Positions 57,470-64,000 of a DNA stretch of 64,000 nucleotides are shown in pieces. The DNA comes from Suilimivivens aceti. Its GTDB lineage: Bacteria; Bacillota; Clostridia; Lachnospirales; Lachnospiraceae. The first letter of the stretch is position 1. The number at the start of each line of letters is the position of its first letter. The notes under the pieces were generated by a model. It was not told the origin of the DNA, searched no databases, and saw nothing but the letters and a program-made list of their open reading frames with translations. The position numbers and the translations under genes are program-made. Location: contig NZ_JAOQKJ010000001.1 of the NCBI RefSeq assembly GCF_025567405.1, positions 1-64,000 on the forward strand. Reading direction: 5' to 3'.

Positions 57470-58657
57470 TCATCTGCCTCTATTTTTTACCTCTCGGATC
57501 ACATACTGGTTCCGTCCCTTTTCCTTCGCTTCATACAGCGCCTCATCTGCTATCCGGATCAGTTCCTCCACATCCGCCTGTCTGCCTCCAGCAAGGAAGG
57601 CACAGCCAACGCTTGCCGTCACCAGACTTCCCTCTTCACTCTTAAGGTGCATATCCTCTATCAGAAGCTGAAGCCTCCTGCCAAGATTCTGGTAAGTGAT
57701 CCCATGCAGCAGGACATAGAATTCGTCTCCGCCAAATCTGCCAAGCAGATCCTCCTGCCGGAAGGTACTCTTCATCCTGTCTGCTGCCTTTTTCAGCAGT
57801 TCATCTCCTGCCACATGCCCATATGTGTCATTCACCTGCTTGAAATTATCCATATCAAAGAAAACAAGCGCCATATTGACATCCTCTGAGCTGGACAGCA
57901 CATTTTCGGCAGCCCTCTTAAATGCCTCTTTATTCAGCAGTCCTGTCAGTCCATCCGTCTGTGACTGCTTCTCCAGTGTTGTCCGCAGGCGCTGTCCCTC
58001 CTGCATATGCTCCTTATATTCCTGTGTCTGGTAATACATATAATAAAAGATCGTAGAAAGCACGATCACAGCCCGTCCTGTGAAACGCACCTTGATCACT
58101 GCCTCAAGCACCATACTTATAATGATCAGCGTCACCGTTGATATAATAATGGCAGACTCCATCACAGGATTTTCCTTTGCATTACGGATGGCGAAAATTA
58201 TCACCAGAAGCAGATAAAAAACCGTAACGATCTGTGAAGAATAGCCTAAGGGTCCCCGGATGAATCTGTTATCGGGTGAATAGGAATAAGCAATATCTGT
58301 AAAAAATGCAGAAAAAGCGATCAGTGCATTAAGACAGAGAGGGATCAGCAGCAGGATCCCTCTTTTTCTGCTGATTTTTCTCTGCATGGTGCACCACAAT
58401 ACCATGAAGGCAAGCACCGGCCTTATCGTATATCCCAGTGCTGACAGCAGGATCCTGTGCATTGTCGGATAGGGAAGCCCTGCTGTTACAAGCTCACAAT
58501 TATAGAAAATAAGCTCCAGCAGCTCCAGACCCATGATCCAGTAAAAATTATACTTCAGCTTTTTTTCCATAGAGGTATTCGTATATAAAAAGACAAACAA
58601 ATAAATTAATCCGATCACCGATGCCGTATTGATCATGATCCACAACTGCAAATCCAT
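57470..58657 (-). CDS. Membrane diguanylate cyclase (GGDEF), second copy
   Basis: Protein of 395 residues. Seven or so hydrophobic segments fill residues 1-215 in a 7TM-type plan (MASE-like or 7TMR-like). A short coiled linker (EYKEHMQEGQRLRTTLEKQ) leads to a complete GGDEF domain: DGLTGLLNKEAFKRA, FDMDNFKQVNDTYGHVAGDELL, and GRFGGDEFYVLLHG (GGDEF intact). It should make cyclic di-GMP. It resembles the 29.3 kb protein in plan, but its sensor region differs. AAAGGAGAAG precedes the ATG. It lies between the surface protein and the amino-acid block, with its own terminator. Confidence 0.93.
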   Translation of the reverse strand: MDLQLWIMINTASVIGLIYLFVFLYTNTSMEKKLKYNFYWIMGLELLELIFYNCELVTAGLPYPTMHRILLSALGYTIRPVLAFMVLWCTMQRKISRKRGILLLIPLCLNALIAFSAFFTDIAYSYSPDNRFIRGPLGYSSQIVTVFYLLLVIIFAIRNAKENPVMESAIIISTVTLIIISMVLEAVIKVRFTGRAVIVLSTIFYYMYYQTQEYKEHMQEGQRLRTTLEKQSQTDGLTGLLNKEAFKRAAENVLSSSEDVNMALVFFDMDNFKQVNDTYGHVAGDELLKKAADRMKSTFRQEDLLGRFGGDEFYVLLHGITYQNLGRRLQLLIEDMHLKSEEGSLVTASVGCAFLAGGRQADVEELIRIADEALYEAKEKGRNQYVIREVKNRGR

Positions 58658-58746
58658 AAGCTTCTCCTTTCTGGTACTTCAGTACTAGTTCCAATTTTAT
58701 GATAAGCTTATCCTATTTCCTTCAGAATTGCAATAAAAAAATGCAA

Positions 58747-58772
58747 TAAAAAAAGCCCTCACGGACTTTTTT
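58747..58772 (-). terminator. Terminator of the liv/aminotransferase/dehydrogenase block
   Basis: The minus strand reads AAAAAGTCC-GTGA-GGGCTTTTTTT, starting at the stop codon of the dehydrogenase gene. Confidence 0.85.
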
Positions 58773-59763
58773 ATAACTGGTTCACGATATTTTCCGGTCT
58801 TCTGCCCTCTGTCATGTCCTGTACTGCCTGCCAGAGTATTCTGTGGGACCGCTTCATGGAGCTTGCTGTGGCTCCGCCGACATGCGGTGAAAACAGGATC
58901 CTGTTTTCAAATCCCTCCGGCAGATGCAGCAGTGGATTTTCTATTGTTGTCGGTTCCGGGAACACCGTATCCAGTGCGGCTCCGGCTATCCTTTCTTCCA
59001 CGATTGCCTGCACCAGTGCTTCATTATCAACCAGATCCCCCCTGGCTGTATTCACAAGAAACGCCTCTCTCTTCATCCTGGTGAGGAACTCTGCATTTAC
59101 CATATTCCTTGTATCATCAGTTACTGCGCAGTGAAGGCTGACCACATCACAGACAGAGAGCAGCTCCTCCTGCGTCAGATACGTCACATGAAATGCCTTT
59201 TCTGTTTCCGGATCCTTTCTGTGAAGAGAGGAATAATACAGCTCACAGCCAAAGGCATGAAGTCTCTCTGCTGTTGCTTTGGCGATATCCCCAAAGCCGA
59301 TCAGACCTATCTTACAGTCCGATACCTCCTTCAGTCCTTTTACCATCATGGCTTCCTTCATCTGCATCTGTTCCCCGATCCGTTCCCTCCGGTCTCCCTC
59401 TGTTACCTGCCGCAGGAAGCCCAGGATCAACAGAATGGTCTGTTCTGCAACTGCTCCGGCATTGGCGCCCTTGCAGTTACATACATATATCCCGGCCTCT
59501 CTGGCCGCTTCCACGTCAAAGCCGTTAAATCCGACTCCTTCCGAATGGATCATTTTTAAATGTGGCAGTCCCTCTATGGCAGCTCTGCTGACCTTTGTCA
59601 TGGGGTCTGCTGCAAGAAACTCACAATCTTTTCCGGCAGCAATGATCTCCTCATCAGAAGCTCCTCTTGGCAGGAATATCTTTTCTATCGTCCTGGTGAC
59701 AGGGATATCCTCCGGCATATGTCTTGCATACCGATCCTCTGCACCGATAATCAGTATCTTCAT
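58771..59763 (-). CDS. D-isomer-specific 2-hydroxyacid dehydrogenase
   Basis: NAD-dependent dehydrogenase of 330 residues that interconverts a 2-oxoacid and a D-2-hydroxyacid. The catalytic N-terminal lobe is followed by the Rossmann domain with GLIGFGDIAKATAERL. Active-site residues are recognisable: Arg in LVNTARGDLVDNEAL, Glu in DTVFPEPTTIE and His in ILFSPHVGGATASS. Substrate cannot be fixed from sequence. Its place behind an aminotransferase and a branched-chain amino acid importer suggests reduction of 2-oxoacids from Leu, Val or Ile (or aromatic ones), as HicDH/LdhA does in leucine fermentation. The start is 36 bases after the aminotransferase stop. Confidence 0.9.
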   Translation of the reverse strand: MKILIIGAEDRYARHMPEDIPVTRTIEKIFLPRGASDEEIIAAGKDCEFLAADPMTKVSRAAIEGLPHLKMIHSEGVGFNGFDVEAAREAGIYVCNCKGANAGAVAEQTILLILGFLRQVTEGDRRERIGEQMQMKEAMMVKGLKEVSDCKIGLIGFGDIAKATAERLHAFGCELYYSSLHRKDPETEKAFHVTYLTQEELLSVCDVVSLHCAVTDDTRNMVNAEFLTRMKREAFLVNTARGDLVDNEALVQAIVEERIAGAALDTVFPEPTTIENPLLHLPEGFENRILFSPHVGGATASSMKRSHRILWQAVQDMTEGRRPENIVNQL

Positions 59764-59799
59764 TTTCTTTCTTGTCCTCCCGATATTAGGTCATATTCA

Positions 59800-60987
59800 T
59801 TACAGACCATAGGCCTTTGCCAGCTTTTTGAATGCCTCCACTGACCTTTCTGCTTTCTCTGTCTGCACACAATAGGATATCCGGAAATATCCCGGACATC
59901 CGAAGCTGTCACCGGGAACCAGTACCAGATTGTATTCCAGTGCCTTCTGGCAGAATGCCATTGCATCCTCCTCAAGTGCCTTGGGGAACATATAAAAGGT
60001 TCCTCCCGGCTCCTGACAGGTATAGCCCATAGCCGTCAGCTCTTTATACAACATTCTGGCATTTGTTTCATAAACCGTCAAGTCAGAAGTTTCCCCGCAC
60101 ATTCTTCCTGCCACATACTGGATAAGAGAGGATGGGCAGTTATGTCCTATGCATCTGGAAATCTGCGCACACATATCAATGATCAGCTCAGCCATGCTGC
60201 AGGCCGGGTTCACTGCCACATATCCGATTCTTTCCCCCGGCAGGGATAACGATTTACTGAACGAATAACAGATGATCGTATCTGCATAATAGTCAGAGAC
60301 AAAGGGATTGTCCACTCCCGCAAAAACGATCTCACGGTATGGCTCATCTGAGATCAGATAAATGGTATGTCCAAGCTCCTCTGATTTCTGCGTCAACAGT
60401 GCTGCCAGCCTTTTGACCGTTTCTGTTGAATACACAACTCCAGACGGGTTATTTGGTGTGTTGATAAGAACTGCAGCTGTTTTTTCTGAAATCTCCTGCT
60501 CTAACAGATCAAAATTAATCTGAAAGCTTTCTGTATCCGCAGGTATGATCTTCAGCGTCACACCCGCTCCTTCAATATAGGGCTTATACTCAGGAAAATA
60601 TGGTGCAAAGGTAATGATCTCTTCCCCGGGACTGGCAACTGCACGTACAGCATGTGCCATGGCCGCACAGGCGCCGCTTGTCATGAAGATATCTCTGTAG
60701 CTGAAGGGTATCCCAAATCTTTTCTGCAATGACGCAGCGATCTGCTTTCTGACCTCCAGGATACCATGACTTTCGCTGTAGCCATGCAGCAGCACTGAAT
60801 CCATACCAGTCAGCAGCTCTTCAAAAACTGCATTCAGGTTTTCCGGTGCAGGCACACTGGGATTTCCAATAGAAAAATCAAATACATTTTCTGCACCGAT
60901 CTTCTCTGCGATCGCATTTCCCTGGCTGTTCATCTTCCTGATCACAGATTCTCCTTTTAACATACTTCTGAATTTTGGTGAAATCAT
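59800..60987 (-). CDS. Class I/II PLP aminotransferase (aspartate-aminotransferase family)
   Basis: Cytoplasmic enzyme of 395 residues. PLP contacts: SGACAAMAHAVRAVASPG (phosphate-binding Gly/Ala), NTPNNPSGVVYS (Asn), ISDEPYREIVF (Asp-x-x-Tyr), CYSFSKSLSLPGERIGYV (Schiff-base Lys, then Arg), and YFRISYC (substrate-carboxylate Arg). It transfers an amino group to a 2-oxoacid; the amino acid is not determined by the motifs. Location between livF and a D-2-hydroxyacid dehydrogenase, with small gaps, suggests it deaminates amino acids brought in by the Liv system. The start at 60987 has AGGAGGCAG upstream. Confidence 0.93.
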   Translation of the reverse strand: MISPKFRSMLKGESVIRKMNSQGNAIAEKIGAENVFDFSIGNPSVPAPENLNAVFEELLTGMDSVLLHGYSESHGILEVRKQIAASLQKRFGIPFSYRDIFMTSGACAAMAHAVRAVASPGEEIITFAPYFPEYKPYIEGAGVTLKIIPADTESFQINFDLLEQEISEKTAAVLINTPNNPSGVVYSTETVKRLAALLTQKSEELGHTIYLISDEPYREIVFAGVDNPFVSDYYADTIICYSFSKSLSLPGERIGYVAVNPACSMAELIIDMCAQISRCIGHNCPSSLIQYVAGRMCGETSDLTVYETNARMLYKELTAMGYTCQEPGGTFYMFPKALEEDAMAFCQKALEYNLVLVPGDSFGCPGYFRISYCVQTEKAERSVEAFKKLAKAYGL

Positions 60988-61008
60988 AAAACTGCCTCCT
61001 GTTCCTTT

Positions 61009-61713
61009 CTATGCGCCAAGATATGCTTTCTTGATATTATCATTTGCAAGCAGCTCTGACGCCTTACCACTCATGCTGATTCTTCCAGTTTCAAGGACAT
61101 ACGCCCTGTCTGATACAGCCAGTGCCATCTTTGCATTCTGCTCCACCAAAAGGACGGTGATCCCATTCTGATGAAGCGTCTTTATAATATGAAAGATCTC
61201 CTTTACAAGGAGCGGTGAAAGTCCCATAGACGGCTCATCCATCAGCACAATTCTGGGATTGCTCATCAGGGCTCTTCCTGTTGCCAGCATCTGCTGCTCT
61301 CCTCCTGACAGGGTTCCTGCCAGCTGTTTTTTTCTCTCAAGAAGCCTTGGAAAATACTCGTAGACCATATCCATATTCTTCTTGATCTGGCTCTTATCAT
61401 TCATGATATAGGAGCCCATCTCCAGATTTTCCTGTACACTCATCTGGGTAAAGACGTGTCTTCCCTCAGGCACATGTGCCATTCCGATCCGGATGATATG
61501 GCTGGGATCCATCCTGCGCAGATCCTTTCCATCATACTCGATGACTCCATCTGTTGCACCCTTCAGTCCTGTTATCGTATGCAGGGTTGTGGTTTTTCCG
61601 GCACCATTGGCACCGATCAGGGATACCACCTCACCATCATTCACCGTAAGGCTGATATCATGGAGCGCATGAATTGAGCCATAGGAAACATTTACCTTTT
61701 CTATTCTGAGCAT
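61009..61713 (-). CDS. livF: Branched-chain amino acid ABC transporter ATPase LivF
   Basis: ATPase of 234 residues, the normal LivF length. Walker A is GANGAGKTTTLHT, the signature LSGGEQQMLATGRAL and Walker B IVLMDEPSMGLSP, with a switch histidine in LLVEQNAKMAL-type sequence replaced by the usual LivF Gln-Asn. I chose MLRIEKVNVSYG at 61713, one base after the livG stop, with GAGGAGGG upstream; an earlier in-frame codon would extend into livG. It pairs with LivG to drive the LivHM permease. Confidence 0.95.
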   Translation of the reverse strand: MLRIEKVNVSYGSIHALHDISLTVNDGEVVSLIGANGAGKTTTLHTITGLKGATDGVIEYDGKDLRRMDPSHIIRIGMAHVPEGRHVFTQMSVQENLEMGSYIMNDKSQIKKNMDMVYEYFPRLLERKKQLAGTLSGGEQQMLATGRALMSNPRIVLMDEPSMGLSPLLVKEIFHIIKTLHQNGITVLLVEQNAKMALAVSDRAYVLETGRISMSGKASELLANDNIKKAYLGA

Positions 61714-61714
61714 A

Positions 61715-62500
61715 TTATGCACCCTCCTCTTCTTCATCTGCCCCAAGATAAGCAGTAATAACCCGCTGGTTGGATGCGATCTCTTCAGGAAGTCCTGTGG
61801 CAATGGTTACGCCATAATCAATAACAACAATCCTTTCACAGATCTTCATGACAAGACTCATATCATGCTCGATCAGAAGAATCGCAATCCCGAACTGTTC
61901 CCTGATCACATTGATGCAGCGGAGCAGATCAGCGGTTTCCGTAGGATTCATACCTGCTGCCGGCTCGTCCAGAAGAAGCAGCTTCATCCCGGTTGCCAGT
62001 GCCCTCGCGATCTCCAGCTTTCTCTGCTGGCCATAGGGAAGATTATCTGCCACAAAATCTGCCTTATCCTCGAGACCGAAGATTTTCAGAAGCTCCATGG
62101 CCTTTTCCCGATATTCAGCCTCCTCACGCCAATAGGTGCTGCTCCTGAAAAGAGCACCCGGCATCTTGTACTTAATACTCATGCCATAGGCTACCATAAC
62201 ATTCTCAATTACCGTCATTGACTTAAAAAGACGGATATTCTGAAAGGTTCTGGCAATTCCTGCCTGGACGACCTGATAGGTCTTCTTTCCATTCATCTTT
62301 TCCCCGCATAAGAAAAATGCACCCTCCGTCGGTGTATACACACCAGTCAGAAGATTAAAGACGGTTGTCTTGCCGGCACCATTTGGTCCGATCAGTCCCA
62401 TCAGCTCACCGGCTTTTATTTCAATATTAAAATCATCAACGGCCTTCAGGCCGCCAAAGGATATGCCAAGATGCTTTGCCTGTAAAATAACCTCTGCCAT
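61715..62500 (-). CDS. livG: Branched-chain amino acid ABC transporter ATPase LivG
   Basis: ATPase of 261 residues. Walker A GPNGAGKTTVFNLLTG, Q-loop and LivG insert (GIARTFQNIRLFKSMTVIEN), signature LPYGQQRKLEIARAL, Walker B LLLLDEPAAGMNPTE and H-loop LLIEHDMSLVM. These are the canonical LivG features. It starts 1 base after the livM stop and ends 1 base before livF, with AGGAGG ahead of it. It hydrolyses ATP with LivF to import Leu, Ile and Val (possibly other hydrophobic amino acids). Confidence 0.96.
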   Translation of the reverse strand: MAEVILQAKHLGISFGGLKAVDDFNIEIKAGELMGLIGPNGAGKTTVFNLLTGVYTPTEGAFFLCGEKMNGKKTYQVVQAGIARTFQNIRLFKSMTVIENVMVAYGMSIKYKMPGALFRSSTYWREEAEYREKAMELLKIFGLEDKADFVADNLPYGQQRKLEIARALATGMKLLLLDEPAAGMNPTETADLLRCINVIREQFGIAILLIEHDMSLVMKICERIVVIDYGVTIATGLPEEIASNQRVITAYLGADEEEEGA

Positions 62501-62501
62501 A

Positions 62502-63512
62502 TTATTTCACCTCCTGTTTTTTCTCCGCCTTTTTCCCATGAAAGATCCGGTTTAAAAGCCGGTACAGAGAAAATTCATAGGTTCCGAGAAGCCCTGTAGG
62601 CTTAAAGATCATAACAAGTACAAGAGCCACGGAATATGCGAGCATTCTGTACTCGGAAAAGCTTCGAAGAAGCTCCGGCAGTGCAGAAAGTACAATAGCT
62701 GCCAGAATGGAACCGGTAAGGGAGCCCATGCCGCCAAATACTACCATGATCACGTACTCGGTTGATTTCAGCCAGCCAAAGGTAGCTGCATTTAAGGATC
62801 CGATATAGTGTGCAAAAATACCGCCTGCAATTCCTGCAAAAAATGCTGATACCGTAAATGCAAGTACCTTGTAGAAGGTAGTATTCAGTCCGGAGGCTCC
62901 GGCTGCAATATCATCATCCCTGATCGCGATGATCGCTCTTCCATATTTGGAACGGATGAAGGTGTAAAGAAGTGCTACCGAAATCACTACCATCCAGAAC
63001 ACTACATAAATATCAGCCAGTCTGTTGATCCCCACTAATGCCTGGCCTGCCTGCCCCTCTGAAAAGCCCTTGCCGCCTGCAAATTTCAGATTCTGGATGA
63101 TAACCCGGATGATCTCACCAAAGCCAAGTGTGATGATCGCCAGATAATCTCCACGGAGCCGCAGGGCAGGAATTCCTACCAGAACACCGAATACGGCTGC
63201 CAGTACACCACCTGCCAGTGTTCCGATCAGGAACCGCAGCGTATCGGGTGCCCCTGCTCCCACAAGAATTCCGGATGCTTCCATTGCCTTTGTGATCAGT
63301 GCCGCTGTATATGCACCAATTGACATGAAACCACAGCCGCCAAGTGCTACCTGTCCCAGATATCCTACTGTGATATTTAAGGAGCTTGCCATAATAATGG
63401 CAATGCCACATACCATCAGCACACCGCTGATATAGTTGGAAAGGGCACCTGTCTCTCTCAGAATGACAAGGAGCAGAAAGAGTAACAGTACTCCCGCCAG
63501 GTTTACTATCAT
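62502..63512 (-). CDS. livM: Branched-chain amino acid ABC transporter permease LivM
   Basis: Inner-membrane permease of 336 residues with ~9-10 hydrophobic segments. Landmarks: ASSLNITVGYLGQVALGGCG, LRGDYLAIITLGFGEIIRV (coupling region), SKYGRAIIAIRDDDIAAGAS and YVIMVVFGGMGSLTGSILAA. I chose MIVNLAGVLL at 63512, which has AAAGGA upstream; a GTG at 63551 would add 13 polar residues but has no ribosome site. It lies between livH and livG in the same operon. Confidence 0.94.
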   Translation of the reverse strand: MIVNLAGVLLLFLLLVILRETGALSNYISGVLMVCGIAIIMASSLNITVGYLGQVALGGCGFMSIGAYTAALITKAMEASGILVGAGAPDTLRFLIGTLAGGVLAAVFGVLVGIPALRLRGDYLAIITLGFGEIIRVIIQNLKFAGGKGFSEGQAGQALVGINRLADIYVVFWMVVISVALLYTFIRSKYGRAIIAIRDDDIAAGASGLNTTFYKVLAFTVSAFFAGIAGGIFAHYIGSLNAATFGWLKSTEYVIMVVFGGMGSLTGSILAAIVLSALPELLRSFSEYRMLAYSVALVLVMIFKPTGLLGTYEFSLYRLLNRIFHGKKAEKKQEVK

Positions 63513-63551
63513 TGCTTTTCCTTTTTCTTTTGGTATCCTCACAGTCACCAC

Positions 63552-64000
63552 CTACACTTTCTCTCCAATATTTTTACCAAGAATACCTGCCGGCTTTACG
63601 ATCAGAACGATGATCAGTATGCCAAATACGATCGCATCTGAAAATGCAGAGGTGATCACACCGCCTGTAAGTGTTCCTATATATGCCTTTGTCAGGCTTT
63701 CTACCAGTCCTATGATGATACCGCCGAGCATGGCACCCGGTATGATCCCGATCCCGCCAAGAACGGCTGCAATAAATGCCTTCAGACCAAGCATGGAACC
63801 CAGTGTGGGAGTTGCCTGCGGATAGGAGGCACAATACATAAGAGAAGCGACTGCTGCCAGTGCAGATCCGATGGCAAAGGTGATGCTGATGGTTCGGTTC
63901 TTGTTGATCCCCATAAGGATCGCTGCTTCTCCATCCTCAGATACTGCACGCATTGCCTTTCCCATTTTGGTTTTCTTTACGAACAGCTGCAAAGCAATCA
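63552..64000 (-). CDS. livH: Branched-chain amino acid ABC transporter permease LivH (partial)
   Basis: C-terminal ~149 residues of LivH; the gene runs off the right edge of the window, so its start is not seen. Conserved parts are visible: KTKMGKAMRAVSEDGEAAILMGIN (coupling loop, given in two parts as KTKMGKAMRAV and SEDGEAAILMGIN), FIAAVLGGIGIIPGAMLGG, and a final helix IVLIVKPAGILGKN. The order livH-livM-livG-livF is standard. The binding protein livJ would be expected further right. Confidence 0.95.
   Translation of the reverse strand, partial: IALQLFVKKTKMGKAMRAVSEDGEAAILMGINKNRTISITFAIGSALAAVASLMYCASYPQATPTLGSMLGLKAFIAAVLGGIGIIPGAMLGGIIIGLVESLTKAYIGTLTGGVITSAFSDAIVFGILIIVLIVKPAGILGKNIGEKV

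Overview
The window looks like chromosomal DNA from a Gram-positive, anaerobic, butyrate-forming gut Clostridium-type bacterium, most likely a Lachnospiraceae member. The clues are the ptb-buk butyrate operon, Na+-translocating decarboxylase parts, a T-box and other RNA switches, strong AGGAGG-type ribosome sites, TTGACA/TATAAT promoters with 17-base spacers, lipoproteins and LytTR/YesM-type regulators. I see no rRNA, tRNA, CRISPR array, insertion sequence or prophage. The species call is inference.

Layout. 0.07-5.5 kb: an AgrC/LytTR-type two-component pair, a MATE exporter behind an attenuator-like leader, and an XRE / DUF6773-like / CPBP operon. 5.6-13 kb: exonuclease III, an RsmH-type methyltransferase outside the division cluster, Tex, three small membrane or putative protease genes, and prfB with its programmed frameshift. 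13-19.9 kb: secA, a PD-(D/E)XK nuclease-family gene with a repetitive tail, TrpB2 and a threonine aldolase. 20-28.7 kb: buk/ptb, an aspS-trkA-trkH unit under a T-box, and a Na+-decarboxylase beta subunit plus a 43-residue gamma-like peptide under a yybP-ykoY-like riboswitch. 28.7-34 kb: Nudix, GGDEF, TetR, lrgAB and a chemotaxis receptor. 34-43.5 kb: a sugar sensing and uptake block (membrane-anchored binding protein, YesM-like kinase, YesN-like regulator, second binding protein, then ChvE-GguA-GguB). 43.7-51.6 kb: polysaccharide deacetylase, a 29-residue membrane peptide, GH2 glycosidase, an orphan LytTR regulator, two lipoproteins (one a clostripain-family protease) and ribosomal protein L25/Ctc. 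51.8-57.2 kb: one 1807-residue surface protein. 57.4-64 kb: a second GGDEF protein, then D-2-hydroxyacid dehydrogenase, aminotransferase and livFGMH.

How parts work together. The sugar block resembles the XylFII-LytS-YesN logic, in which an anchored binding protein passes ligand state to a kinase that controls an ABC importer. The liv importer lies next to an aminotransferase and a D-2-hydroxyacid dehydrogenase, which suggests branched-chain amino acid uptake, transamination and reduction. The aspS T-box reads AAC (Asn) when aligned to the T-box model, and the synthetase carries the RDHGG signature of non-discriminating enzymes, pointing to indirect Asn-tRNA synthesis.

The least expected signal is regulatory. 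Two lipoprotein genes at 47.8 and 48.7-50.9 kb carry the same pair of 14-base direct repeats at an exact 20-base period, 5-6 bases upstream of the -35 element. They lie beside an orphan LytTR-family regulator, so they look like a small local regulon that includes a clostripain-like protease and an internally duplicated lipoprotein.
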